From positions 1,178,001 through 1,242,000 of the forward strand of contig JACGCK010000004.1 in NCBI GenBank assembly GCA_014925825.1: a stretch of 64,000 nucleotides of DNA, read 5' to 3'. Below, piece after piece: positions 1-10,114 of this stretch. The stretch's first letter is position 1; every line of letters starts with the position of its first letter. Position numbers and translations under genes: made by a program. The DNA is from Pholiota molesta (taxonomy: Eukaryota > Basidiomycota > Agaricomycetes > Agaricales > Strophariaceae). The notes below the pieces were generated by a model that worked only from the letters and a program-made list of their open reading frames with translations, did not search any database and was not told where the DNA came from.

Positions 1-357
1 AGAGGCTGTGAGCAGAGAACGATGAAGATCGGTGAGGTGTTCAAAAAATTTGAATGTCTTGTATCAGACTCTTGTTCAAACAAAGGCTTCCATATCCCAT
101 CTCCGTCCCAAGAAGCAATCCAGAGAAAAACTTTTTCGTAGTGAAGAGCAAAGCTTAGAGTTGATTCGGAGACCTGGTGTGTAGTGTAGTGGACGTTTCA
201 AGGATGATTTAGTAGAAGAAGATTCCTGTCAATCACACTGGGGATTCGTGGGAAATAGGATTGATCTGCCAGCACTAACCGGTGACCGGAACGACTCTTC
301 CTGACCAGCGTCCAAATATTATACCCAACCTATACACTTACCGGAGATCTCGAGAGA
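1..357. other. 5' flank of the dolichyldiphosphatase gene
   Basis: No coding region, RNA gene or repeat could be supported here. It probably holds the promoter and 5' UTR of the gene starting at 358. Confidence 0.3.
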
Positions 358-1296
358 ATGCTAGAAGGGCCACGAGCATCTCTCGACCTTACCCATGTCA
401 TATGTATGTGGCTTTCAACACAGGCAGAATCATGACAGAACATTTATCACAGCGATATCTCGATTGCAGACGATGATTCATCGTACTTTTCGCTCGCCCT
501 GGCGCTCATCACACTGAGTCCGATCCTTTTAATGGTACGAATAGGCGTACATCTCACATATCTATCCGATGATTAATCTATGCAGGCTTCCTACGCAGCC
601 CTAGCCGTCCAAACACGAGAATTTCTCGTGATAACTATGTGGGCGGGTCAATTTGCGGGGGAGCTGTTAAATTGGGTCATCAAGCGCATTATCAAGCAGG
701 AGAGGCCAATAGGCACGTAACTTGAGCTATGAACAAGTTCTTCTCTAATTTCTTGATCTATAGAAAGCATTGGAAACGGATATGGCTTCCCTTCCTCGCA
801 TAGCCAATACATGGCGTACTTCACATCTTTCTTATTATGCCACCTATACTCCCGGCATCGGTTCTCCTCTACCGGATATCCAGCGCTTGATTTTCTCTTT
901 CGTATGGCGGTCTACGCTGCACTTCTTACATGGACGGGCCTTGTAGCCTATTCACGGTGCGAACCAGTCCATTCTTCGGTGAAGACGTGAACTGAATTCC
1001 TTGTGGCTAGGTATTACCTGGGATACCATAACGCAAATCAAATATTTTGGGGACTAATGATAGGCGCAAGCCTAGGGATTTCATTATACCTCTTCGTCGA
1101 GGCGATACCCAACAAATATCCAACGTCACGGCTCGGAAAAGCAAAAATTATGCTCTTGAACAACTCTATTGCCGTTTGGCTCCAAATACGTGATGGGTGG
1201 AATGTCTGGGCAGATGGTGGGCGGGAAACTGAATGGCTTCGATGGAGAGAGGAATGGAAGCGGCGGCAGGGTTTAAAAGTGGAAAAGAGACGATGA
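358..1296 (+). CDS. CAX4: Dolichyldiphosphatase (PAP2 family)
   Basis: This enzyme removes a phosphate from dolichyl pyrophosphate on the lumenal side of the ER, recycling the lipid carrier for N-glycosylation. Five exons read through: 358-403, 470-534, 586-712, 764-956 and 1011-1296, giving about 238 residues, normal for the family. All three PAP2 motifs are visible: KRIIKQERP (K-x6-RP), GFPSSHSQ (PSxH type) and SRYYLGYH (SR-x5-H). Hydrophobic segments fit a multi-pass membrane protein. The start at 358 is chosen because splicing 404-469 joins it in frame to the first membrane segment. The intron 713-763 appears to begin with GC rather than GT; using the nearby GT at 717 needs a different acceptor but also keeps the frame. 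Confidence 0.88.
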
Positions 1297-2065
1297 TCAT
1301 TCCTGAGGTCAGATATTTGCCGATTGTCTTCTATTCGGACTCATGACCATGACGTTTCAGCGATACTTTTTATTTATCAAGCCACCAGATATCTGTATTC
1401 ATCTACTAAACTCATTTATGTGTGCAGCTTAGGCAGCCTGTAACAGTGCCAAACTCTGTATATCCTGAGTCACTGGTGTTGATCTAGGCGCGTATTTCAT
1501 TCAGTGACCAGTCTCACTCACACGCACAAAGGGAAGAGATATGGGTAATTATATAGCGCCCATGGGGTTCAGCTGATCAAGCAAAGTCTATTCTGGAGAC
1601 CAATATAGTTTGTTGTCAAGGGATGTCAGCCAGCATGTCAATATTCTGTAGGCCCAATGCTTCTCTTCATGCTCTGTTGGTGCGTTCTGACCCTGAACCA
1701 TGTTAAGCTTCCAGAGACAGCGACTCTGGGCTGAAATGGTCAACGATTGGTCCGGAATAGCTTAAATCCCCTGGAAAAAGGAAAGAGCGCACATGCCACA
1801 TATGGCCAAAGATGGTCAACGGCCCCGGTCTCCTCAACAATTCTGCATTCTATCGGAAACGTCGTCATTATGAAGTCATAGCCAGGTCATTCTAGGATAT
1901 TCTTTGCAGACCCGATTTGAAATTGGCATAGCAGCGCACAAGATTGGAGAAATTGCCGCATATAAGACACAGACGCCCACCTTGTTGCTTGCTATAGGCT
2001 TCCCGACGGAAGTGCACCTTCCCTTCCACCCATCTTTGTCTTCGACGACGCACTCGATTTCCGAC
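1297..2065. other. Intergenic, no feature seen
   Basis: This stretch holds the 3' flank of the dolichyldiphosphatase gene and the 5' flank of the next small gene. Short open frames here have no recognisable content. A frame open from 1904 runs in phase into the start chosen at 2066, so a longer N-terminus is possible. Confidence 0.3.
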
Positions 2066-2488
2066 ATGCCCTATTTTGACTTCCAACCTCAGGTCCATTC
2101 CGTAAGTGCATGCTGCTCTTCATCCATACCCACCATCTTTCATTAAACCGTCGTATCTAGGGCGTAGCGCCAGGATGTATCATCGAGGAAGCAGCTATCA
2201 CTGGTGCTCAGAAAACGAGGCCCAAACAAACTATATGCATTGGAACGCCTAAGCTACCGGCGGATGGCTGCCAGAGACCCTACATTTTATCTGCAGGTAT
2301 GTGGGATCATTTGACCTAGGAAACTCGGATTCGCCGCTGACAAGGGGTGAAACATTGCTTTGTTTTGCAGAATCGAGCCAAGATATCATGCAGCATAGGA
2401 ACGCACTGTAAGCCCTTTCACTGATATAAATGTCCTAACATTTCTGATAATTATTCACAGTCAAAGAATCTCGAAAGCGTTTGCTTAA
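2066..2488 (+). CDS. Small four-exon gene, unknown function
   Basis: I do not recognise this protein. Exons 2066-2101, 2161-2296, 2371-2407 and 2461-2488 join in frame with good GT-AG sites (GTAAGT, GTATGT, GTAAGC donors) to give about 78 residues ending in TAA. The protein has no signal peptide or membrane segment. The support is the run of three well-formed short introns that each keep the frame, which is unlikely by chance. The start could lie further upstream in the same frame, from 1904. It may be a small conserved basidiomycete protein or a fragment. Confidence 0.5.
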
Positions 2489-3093
2489 AAGATGAGCTCG
2501 GAACTTGAATGTTCCTCGAGCGCGAAGACCAACGATATCACCCTTCCATCTATACGTTGTTGATCCCGTAAATCACTCCGATAGGAGAACAGATAGATAC
2601 GTGCACCATATTCCTTTGTTGCATCATGATTCCTTCCTTGCCTCGTCTCTGTTTTCGCTCTGCTCGCACCTAGTTATTTATGTAAAATAAAATAATGTAT
2701 GATCAAGTCTCAAACTATATATGTACTGTGATTAATTGATTTATTAGAAGTTGTATTATCGATATGTAGAATGTACAATAGTACATAACGACGAATGTCA
2801 CCATCTTGTTCGGTTCATTAACCTGTACCTCTATTCTGCTTTGTCTTTAGTGTGTAGAAAGATCCCAAGCACGCTCCTGTTTGAGATTTGCAATGATTCA
2901 CCATCGTATATACCAGGCCTCCTGCAGCATAAATATCACTCTGCTGTCTCCAGATGCAAACTGGAAAACGCGAATATCAAGCCTTCTGGAATCTGAGGTG
3001 AGTACCAACATACGCACGTAATCGAGGTGCCCGCCGAGTTCACGAGGGGGAGCGCGACGCACGTCAGCCCGGCCGCTCACGACAAACTTGCCC
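2489..3093. repeat. Broken duplicate of the 3' flank and tail of the secreted-protein gene
   Basis: Blocks here match 4258-5100 in the same order and orientation. 2490-2620 resembles 4260-4385; 2868-2960 resembles 4430-4540; 2970-3016 resembles 4690-4740; and 3016-3093 resembles 5022-5100, which is coding sequence (minus strand) of the CBM19-like gene. The copy is degenerate and keeps only a short piece of the coding tail. It ends right at the stop codon of the adjacent kinase-like gene. Confidence 0.7.
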
Positions 3094-3097
3094 TGCT

Positions 3098-4132
3098 TTA
3101 CGGCGTATGATGTCGTCGATCCGGATACTTGATATCCAGCTTCATACCCTTCGTCTGTAGCAGTATCGTCGTCATTACTGCTCCGATCGCCCCAGGATTA
3201 TCAAAACCCATCACACGCTCCCAATACTCTACATCCGGATCCCAATCCTCATCCTCCTCACCCGACGCCTCGCCGGCTTCCTCCCATGCTTCAATCATCT
3301 TGTCCCTGAAGCAGCACTGCGCGAGGTCGATGATAAAGGGCGTCTGTGCGCGTTCGTCTACCACCACGTTGCGCGGTCCACAATCCTGCATGATGACGCC
3401 GCGCCTGTTGATGTCGTGCGCGGCGTCGACAGCGGATTGCACTATGTCTGGCCACGTCTCCGGGTCTGCAGGGGCCAGCGGTGAGGTGGGGAGGTCCCAT
3501 AGATTATACCCAGGGATGAGTTCCAGAAGGACGCCCTTGACCTCCAAGTAACGCGCCGTTTGTGGTTCTGGAGGCGCGTCGGCGCTCTGCGGCGCGAGGC
3601 ACACGTGGGCGTACATCCGCGGTATTGACCTGCCCTGCAAGTCGCCCAGCCGCGCGTACGCCTCGGTCTCGCAGTCGAAGTGATCATTGCACTGCTGCCA
3701 CAGCGCCGCCTCATACTTCGCACTGCCTTCCGGGGTGCCGTCGCGAAGGTGCGACGCTTTCGGGGCGATGAGTGCGGTCTTCTTTCCCTCCTCTAGCTCG
3801 CGAAGGAAAGGGCCCATCTTTCCTTCCCGTACGAATGACTGGAATACCGCTTCGTCTGCCGCCGTGTGGGGCGCGTGCTCGCGCCGGATGCTACGAAGAT
3901 CTGTGCCGAACCGACGGTCGTAGAGCTTGAGGACTGCGCGGATGTGGGCGCCTGACTCGGTGTGGATAGTGACGTCCATCACGGGGGACATGGTGATGTC
4001 GAACGTTTTGGAGATGACTGCCGTGACTGACTGGGAGAAGGGCAGATCGCAGCAGCTCCTAAGGACTTGTAGCTGAAGGGACTTCCCTGCCTGGTATGGC
4101 ACAGGAGTGGCGTTGCTGGACCTGAGTGGCAT
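3098..4132 (-). CDS. Protein-kinase-like fungal protein
   Basis: This is a single-exon reading frame of 344 residues with a protein-kinase-like fold of the divergent fungal type. A likely ATP-site lysine is in AVLKLYDRR (around K69). The catalytic loop reads MQDCGPRNVVV (D250, N255), where an ordinary kinase has HRD...N. The metal-binding motif reads IIDLAQC (D269) in place of DFG. An acidic stretch follows at about 287-300. The substrate cannot be told from sequence; it could phosphorylate protein or a small molecule. The stop codon (3098-3100) lies at the junction with the duplicated fragment described at 2489-3093, so the C-terminus may have been reset by that rearrangement. Confidence 0.65.
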   Translation of the reverse strand: MPLRSSNATPVPYQAGKSLQLQVLRSCCDLPFSQSVTAVISKTFDITMSPVMDVTIHTESGAHIRAVLKLYDRRFGTDLRSIRREHAPHTAADEAVFQSFVREGKMGPFLRELEEGKKTALIAPKASHLRDGTPEGSAKYEAALWQQCNDHFDCETEAYARLGDLQGRSIPRMYAHVCLAPQSADAPPEPQTARYLEVKGVLLELIPGYNLWDLPTSPLAPADPETWPDIVQSAVDAAHDINRRGVIMQDCGPRNVVVDERAQTPFIIDLAQCCFRDKMIEAWEEAGEASGEEDEDWDPDVEYWERVMGFDNPGAIGAVMTTILLQTKGMKLDIKYPDRRHHTP

Positions 4133-4946
4133 AATACTGGTAAGCGTAGATCATTGGTAACTCTGTCTGGCCTCACCTACATGTCCGTGCCACAGATGCC
4201 GACAGGACAACGAGATGATATACAGCCAAGAAAGCATATGATCAGTAAAAGACGGCATAAGTTCGCCTCGGAACTCGAATTTTCCTAGAGCCCGAACCCA
4301 ACGCTATCACCCTTCCATCTATGGGTTGTTATTTAATTCCGTAAATCACTCCAATAAGAGAATAGATAGATACGTGCACCATGGTCCATATCCTTTTGCT
4401 TGAGTGTCTATTAGAAAAGCTCTCAAGAGATCAAGCGCGCTCCTGTTTGAACTTTGCAATGATCAACATCATATGTAGCCAGGCCTCCTCCTGCAGCGTA
4501 AACAGTGTGCTGCTGTCTCCAGATGCAAATTGCATAGCTACTCGGGCCAAAACATATGAATGCATGTAATCTGATATGCTTTAGATTTCACGAACAGATA
4601 CATTGACAACGGTTTCTACATGTTTATGGGCAAGCCTGCTGATGGTCCAGGTTTGCATCAGATCCATATGCCCATCGGACTTGGAGGTATGCGAATATCA
4701 AGCCTTCTGAACTGAGTACCAACATATGCAGGTTCAGAAGAATGAGTTTCGATTCATGATGTGTATGATAACAATTGATATGCATGCCTAAACGACTGAA
4801 TTGGGTTGTATAATGTAGAAAAAAGCAGTAAAGTAGAACGTTATAATAATTTATTCCAAAGAAAGCGATCCAATCACCTCCAGGGCTCTGCCAAGGACCC
4901 ACGACACTCTCATCCTAAGTAACAAAAACCGCTCGACGCCCAACAC
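4133..4946. other. Intergenic; source side of the local duplication
   Basis: It contains the 5' flank of the kinase-like gene and the 3' flank of the secreted-protein gene. Blocks at about 4260-4385, 4430-4540 and 4690-4740 are the better counterparts of the degenerate copies at 2490-3016. Confidence 0.5.
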
Positions 4947-6483
4947 TTAAGCGCCAGTAAGCCCGCCCGTCGCGCCCGTGTTCGCAATGCGCGCCAGCGC
5001 ATCCGCGGTGGTATCACACGTGATCGAGGTGCCCGCCGAGTTCACGAGCGGGAGCGCGACGCACGTCAGCCCGCCCGCGCAGCCGGTCGTGACGAACTTG
5101 CCCGCGACGCACTGCGCGAAGCCGCCGTTCACGCACGCGGTCTCGCCGTCCGTGCAGCTCGCGCCCGCGGTGAGCGTCGCGAACTTCTTGTTCAGCGCCT
5201 GCGCGGCCTGCCCGTTGGAGAGCGCGAAGCTGGAGGCGGGGGCGGCGGCGGCGAGGGCGGCGGGGGAGGCTGCGGCAGGGGAAGCAGCGGCGGGGGAGGC
5301 GGCGGCGGGGGTGGAGGCGGCGGGAGAGGCTGCAGCGGCGGCGGAGGTGCCAGTAAGCCCGCCCGTCGCGCCCGTGTTCGCAATGCGCGCCAGCGCATCC
5401 GCGGTCGTATCACAAGTGATCGAGGTGCCCGCCGAGTTCACGAGCGGGAGCGCGACGCACGTCAGCCCGCCCGCGCAGCCGGTCGTGACGAACTTGCCCG
5501 CGACGCACTGCGCGAAGCCGCCGTTCACGCACGCGGTCTCGCCGTCCGTGCAGCTCGAGCCTGCGGTGAGGGTCGCGAACTTCTTGTTCAGCGCCTGCGC
5601 GGCCTGGCCATTGGAGAGCGCGAAGCCGGAGGCGGGGGTGGCGGGGGCAGGGGCGGCGGGGGAGGCTGCGGCGGTGGCGGCGGGGGAGGCTGCGGCGGTG
5701 GCGGCGGCAGCGGTGGTGGCTGCGGCGGAGGTGGCAGCAGCCTTGGTGGCGCTAGCCGCAGGAGCAGCGGCGCCTGAGCTGGCTGAGCCTCCTGGAGCAT
5801 TAGGGTTGGTCGTGATATCGCTGAGCTGCGTGCCATCGGCGATGGGGCCTTGGGGGTTAGCGGGGCAGGAGCCAAGTGGGTTCAAGGGCGTGGTCTGGCC
5901 GAAGGGGATGGTGCCCGGCTGGCCGAGCGTCGCGCCGTTCGCGAACTTGTTCTGGTTGGAGCCGACGAACTGGCACTGGAAGAGGCCGTTGAGCTCTGCG
6001 TTCTGCGGCGCCTTCTGGCAGTACGGAACGGCGACGGAGTTGGGCTATAAATAGGGCGAGTTATTATCAGATTGGGATGGTCAATGTTGAACAATGTGCA
6101 TGGTAGACGTACGCTGTTCCTGGGCTGTTGGGCGAAGATCTGGGAGAGCGCGATCATCTCTGTGCTCTTCAGCTGCTTGCTCAGGGTCATGAGCCCATCG
6201 GCGGCATCCTGTTGGTCGCAGTCTCCGGCTGCAGCGAGCAAGGTGGTGAAAGCAGTGATCGAGAGCGGATTGCATTGTGATCCTCCACCGGCAGCGAGCT
6301 GTCAAAAAGAAAATCAGCCAAAGTCAACCATGGGATTATGAACCGAGGACATACACAAGCCGTTTCCCACTTGGCAGTAGAGTCGGCGATAACTTGAGCA
6401 ATGCGCTTCTCCAACAAAGGAGCCGCGTTAACAGAGGCAGCGATGGCGACCAGGCCGAGGAAAGCAGTGGAGAGTTGAACCAT
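4947..6483 (-). CDS. Secreted alanine-rich protein with two CBM19-like repeats
   Basis: Three exons (6355-6483, 6113-6298, 4947-6044) give 470 residues. A signal peptide covers about residues 1-20, followed by a possible Kex2-type site (EKR, 25-27). An N-terminal cysteine-containing domain runs to about residue 160, then an Ala/Pro/Ser-rich linker. Two nearly identical repeats sit at about 245-337 and 377-468, each with six cysteines in the pattern CTDGETAC, GGFAQC, TTGC, LTC, SITC. That spacing resembles carbohydrate-binding module 19 (chitin binding). The protein is probably extracellular or wall-associated. A TATA-like box lies about 200 bp upstream. The repeats are offset by exactly 396 bp, indicating a recent in-frame duplication. 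The CBM19 call rests on the cysteine pattern only. Confidence 0.72.
4953..5627 (-). repeat. Tandem 396 bp in-frame duplication inside the secreted-protein gene
   Basis: The segment starting at 4953 recurs at 5349 with very few differences, including synonymous positions. The unit of 132 codons covers one six-cysteine module and part of the alanine-rich linker. Sequence between the two conserved cores is a looser Ala-codon repeat. Confidence 0.85.
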
Positions 6484-6681
6484 GACGAAAAAAGATGGCT
6501 TTTGGAATAAGTTGAACGTTGAAAGAAGATATAAAAGAGCAGCAAAAGTGGACGCTGAACGTGACACCGGGAGCGAGTTACTGGGCCTGAGCAGATAGTT
6601 CGCAGCGCCGGGCTGGAGAAGTTGAAAAAAGAGAAGAAAGGGAGGGAATGGAGCTTGAGAGGGAAGGATGCTCCACCTCCC

Positions 6682-6688
6682 TTATATA
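6682..6688 (-). promoter_or_regulatory. TATA-like box of the secreted-protein gene
   Basis: The minus strand reads GGTATATAAG here, about 200 bp before the ATG at 6483. It is the only strong TATA-like match in this 5' flank. Confidence 0.45.
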
Positions 6689-6699
6689 CCCTTGCCTTT

Positions 6700-8245
6700 C
6701 TCGGTGCCCGGGAACAATGCAGGCCCATTTTGCGTTACGATCAAAAAGCACTTGTGGCATTTGGGCGTACAAAGGTGTTTGTGCGAATTTTCGCGTCGGG
6801 TTATGGAAAAACAAAGCACGGAGCCAGGCGGATCGTGATCGAGTCGGATCTCCCAGGTTACCACCGTGCTTGTTCGTTGACTGGGCCCTCCTCGACCCAA
6901 GCCAACGACCAGCGTAATGCATCGCTGCTCGTTTGAGAGGCGTTCGCAAAGGAGATTTGTGTGTGGATGGCCCCAAAAACCCCACATGATAGATTGCCGG
7001 ATGGGGCGATGGTCGTCGGAGCGGAGTTATTTTGGTCCTCCGTCGTCTTCTCGGTTGCCTTCGCAACGGGGCCAATTAGCTTCAACTTGGGCTTGTGGCT
7101 CATTTCCTCGATTTTTTTTGGGCCAACATGAACATGGAATATGGAAGACGCATGGAAGACGCATGACTGCCAGCGCTACTATTACCTGTCAGACTTCAGT
7201 GCACGAACTTGTGCATAATCAGTGGCTCCATGCTCACTCATGGCTTTTACTGTTCCATGCATGCTCATCACATCCTTCGCTTCTCGCTTTTGCGGCGTCG
7301 CAACTTGAATCAGGGCGCACACAGACGAGAAATATCGCGCTAACAATTCATCAAACGACCGCATCCAGGCCATGATACTCATGAAGACTGTTAGGTCACC
7401 GCATCATGACGAGCTGAAAAATCAGGTGGAACAATTTACATACCAACAGCGACTGGGGTTGATCATCCTGATAGTGATGCATGAGCCTGCACTGAGCCAG
7501 CTTTCTTTGGGGGTGCGTTTCATATGGCCTAGAATATTGTGATGAAGAGTGAGCACATAACCAAGGCCAAGCATGGCCAGGCCAAGACGTTGCACGCGAG
7601 ATTGAAGGAAGGTGCTTGTGAGACGAGGAGGACGGGTCGGCCTTGTTTCTGGGCTATTGTTACGCAACGTCAACTCAGCTCAACATGAATGTGCATACTC
7701 TGATTCAGCCAGCCAGCGTCAAAAGGCAGTACATAGTACAAGGCATCTGCGAGTAAAAATGAAGTCCGCAGCATCGTCATGCAAAGGCTATGTACGAGAA
7801 CAAATGGTTAATTACGATTCCAGCTCCAAGATCCCTTGCATACAAGAGAGGAACTGGATATTATGATCAGCTACTACTCAGTAGATTATCAGAGAAGATG
7901 AAGAATCGAAACATGAGATGAAGAGAAAATCATGGTATGATCATGAGGAGATCCGAGATGTATGTAGTAAGTGGATGGATGTTAGCAACAGTAAGCACCA
8001 AGTAAATCAGGAAGACATTCGCACAACACCAAAGAGAAAAGGGGAAAAGAAATCCAGGAGAACGAGAAAAACTACAACAGATGGGAAACGAACGAAATCG
8101 GGGGGAGGGTAACGCGTAGTAAGGAGGTCGGTCGTCCGGTGTCCGGAAACCATGCATGCAGCAAGCAAGCATCTGGGCTCTGGCCGACAAGAAACGCCAA
8201 CAGATCAATCCTCGACAAGCCTGCCAAGCACGAAGAAAAAAGGAA
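6700..8245. other. Long intergenic stretch, no gene supported
   Basis: This holds the distal promoter of the secreted-protein gene and the 3' flank of the BTB gene. Open frames such as minus-strand 6578-7075 have no domain, no convincing splice structure and no repeat match. No tRNA or transposon end was seen. Confidence 0.35.
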
Positions 8246-10019
8246 TCACACCCGAAAGCCCGCCACGATCGTCGGCGACGCCTCGCCCCCACCGCCGCCG
8301 CTGCCCTGCGCCTCCAGCCGGAACCACAGCGGGAGCAGCTTCCATATCCGCTCCCTCTCGCGCGCCGCCCACGCCTCCAGCGCCCTTGCACACGCCTTGC
8401 ACTCCGAGAACTCCGCGCTCTTCAGCTGCCCGAGCTCCTCCGCGACGTACAGCGGGTCCCCGCACCCGCGCTCGCGGTCGAAGAGGTAGTGCTGCGTCGC
8501 CAGGTCCACGAGCTCCGTGAAGTCCTTCCGGCACGCCGCGGCGGACACGCACACGCCGTGCGGGTCCCGGGCCTTGCGCGGCGAGGAGGCCATGGAGTGC
8601 CCGAGCCCGCCGCCGAGCGCGCTGCTGCCCGGCGGGTGCCGGATGTACTGCCCGCTGCCCATGCTCTGGATGAGCGTGGTGACGGTGTGCTGGCTCGCCT
8701 CTTTGCCGAGGAAGAGCCGCTGCATGTCGTGCGGCAGGAGGGGGGCGGGTGGGGGCGAGCGGTGGAGAGGGTCGTCCTCTGTAGGCTCGAATATTTGGGC
8801 GACGGAATAGCGCGAGAGATCGTAGAATGCGGAAGGGAGAAGGGAGGGTGCGTTTACCTCGCGTGCGAGGTTTATTACAGTCTGAAAAAAGTGGATCAGT
8901 GAACTTGAGTTTGAGCGTTGTTGAAGACACAATCCCATTGCGACGACATTCAGTTCATGTTAAGACGAGAACGTTCAGGCTATACAAGCACCCAAATGGA
9001 CGGCTTCACGCCGCTTGAATGTCGTGCAAATTCGTCCAGAGATTTGAACGACATGGGATAGTAGTCACAAAAAAAGACACGTACACAAGGGTGTGGGTAT
9101 CGTGTAGGGTTGCCTTCCATCTCAAAACTCCTCGCAAGGTCTTCTCTCGCATCCCATGTCTTGAGGTCCGATGGCCACGCCTGACTCAGGTGGGCTAATG
9201 CTTTTGCACGCAGGGAGTCGATAAGGTACTTCGTAGACAAACGTAGAATGCCCGACACAACTCGGAAATCATCCTCGTCGTTATTGCCAAATGTTCTGCA
9301 CCAAAAAATAACAGATAAGCGATCCCATCGGATTCAAAGCGCAAAAACACCCACGGGCCATCATAGAGTGCCGTCAGCAGATTGCCCACGTCCTCCGCGG
9401 AGTCATAGAGGTACACGACAGGCACCTTGCGCGACGCCGTCGTCTTGCCGCCATGCACGAGCATCGTGCTCTCGACCCGCGTCGCCTCGGGGTGCGACAG
9501 CGTCACCATATCATGGAAGACCAGCGAGTGGCGCGCGAGCTGCGACATGTGCACGCAGAACAGCGTGTCCTCCGCGCGACAGATGACACTCCCGTCGTCG
9601 AACCACAGATCCGGGTGGCGCTTCACCGTCGCCCCCGTCTGCGTGTCGACCAGCGTCGCCCCGCCGCTGTCGGCGGCTGCGGACGCTGCAGGGCTGTAGG
9701 CGAGATCAGTGAGCCGCGTCTCGGGCGGGCTGGCGGCGAGCAGGACGAGGCTCTCCTCGGAGATGCCGTGGCGCACGGAGAGGCGCGAGCTGATGCTGGA
9801 CACGGTGCCTCCTGCGGCCATCATGATCGACGACGCCGACGCCTGGCTGTCGTCGGAGGGGGTGGGGGAGTGGCGTGGGGACTTGAGGCGGCGTGCGCCC
9901 GCGAGAGTGGAGGGGGACGGGGGAGGGGCGGGGGTGTCGCTGGGGCGGGTGGTGCGGGAGAGGTGGGAGGTGTCGTCGGCGGGGCCCCATCGCCAGCTCC
10001 ATTCGGGGTATGGCTGCAA
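8246..10019 (-). CDS. BTB/POZ domain protein
   Basis: A BTB domain begins around the motif HPDLWFDDGSVICRAEDTLF and continues across a short intron (donor near 9361, acceptor near 9301) to GILRLSTKYLIDSLR. A second intron has its donor next to 9080 and its acceptor near 8886, leading to the C-terminal exon that ends at 8246. This is the usual arrangement of the large basidiomycete family of BTB proteins. BTB domains mediate protein-protein contacts, often with cullin-3 ligases, but nothing here shows the partner. The N-terminus is rich in Pro/Ser/Thr. The frame is open to about 10025 but has no ATG at 10019; translation may start at an internal ATG near 9828 or in an upstream exon. Confidence 0.75.
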
Positions 10020-10114
10020 TTTGAAATCTTATTGGTGCGCGAGGACAAGGGGCCTTTGTTTGATCGCGCGCCCTGATGGGCCCCATTCGTCAATCTTATC
10101 TTATCTTATCTCAT

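Noticed and set aside
4978..6054. Long plus-strand open frame of 358 codons
   Set aside because: It is antisense to the secreted-protein gene. The GC-rich alanine and cysteine codons keep the opposite strand open; it has no domain, and the minus-strand gene has a signal peptide, introns and a repeat structure.
6578..7075. Minus-strand frame of 165 codons upstream of the secreted-protein gene
   Set aside because: It overlaps the likely promoter, has overlapping frames in other phases, and shows no domain or splice pattern.
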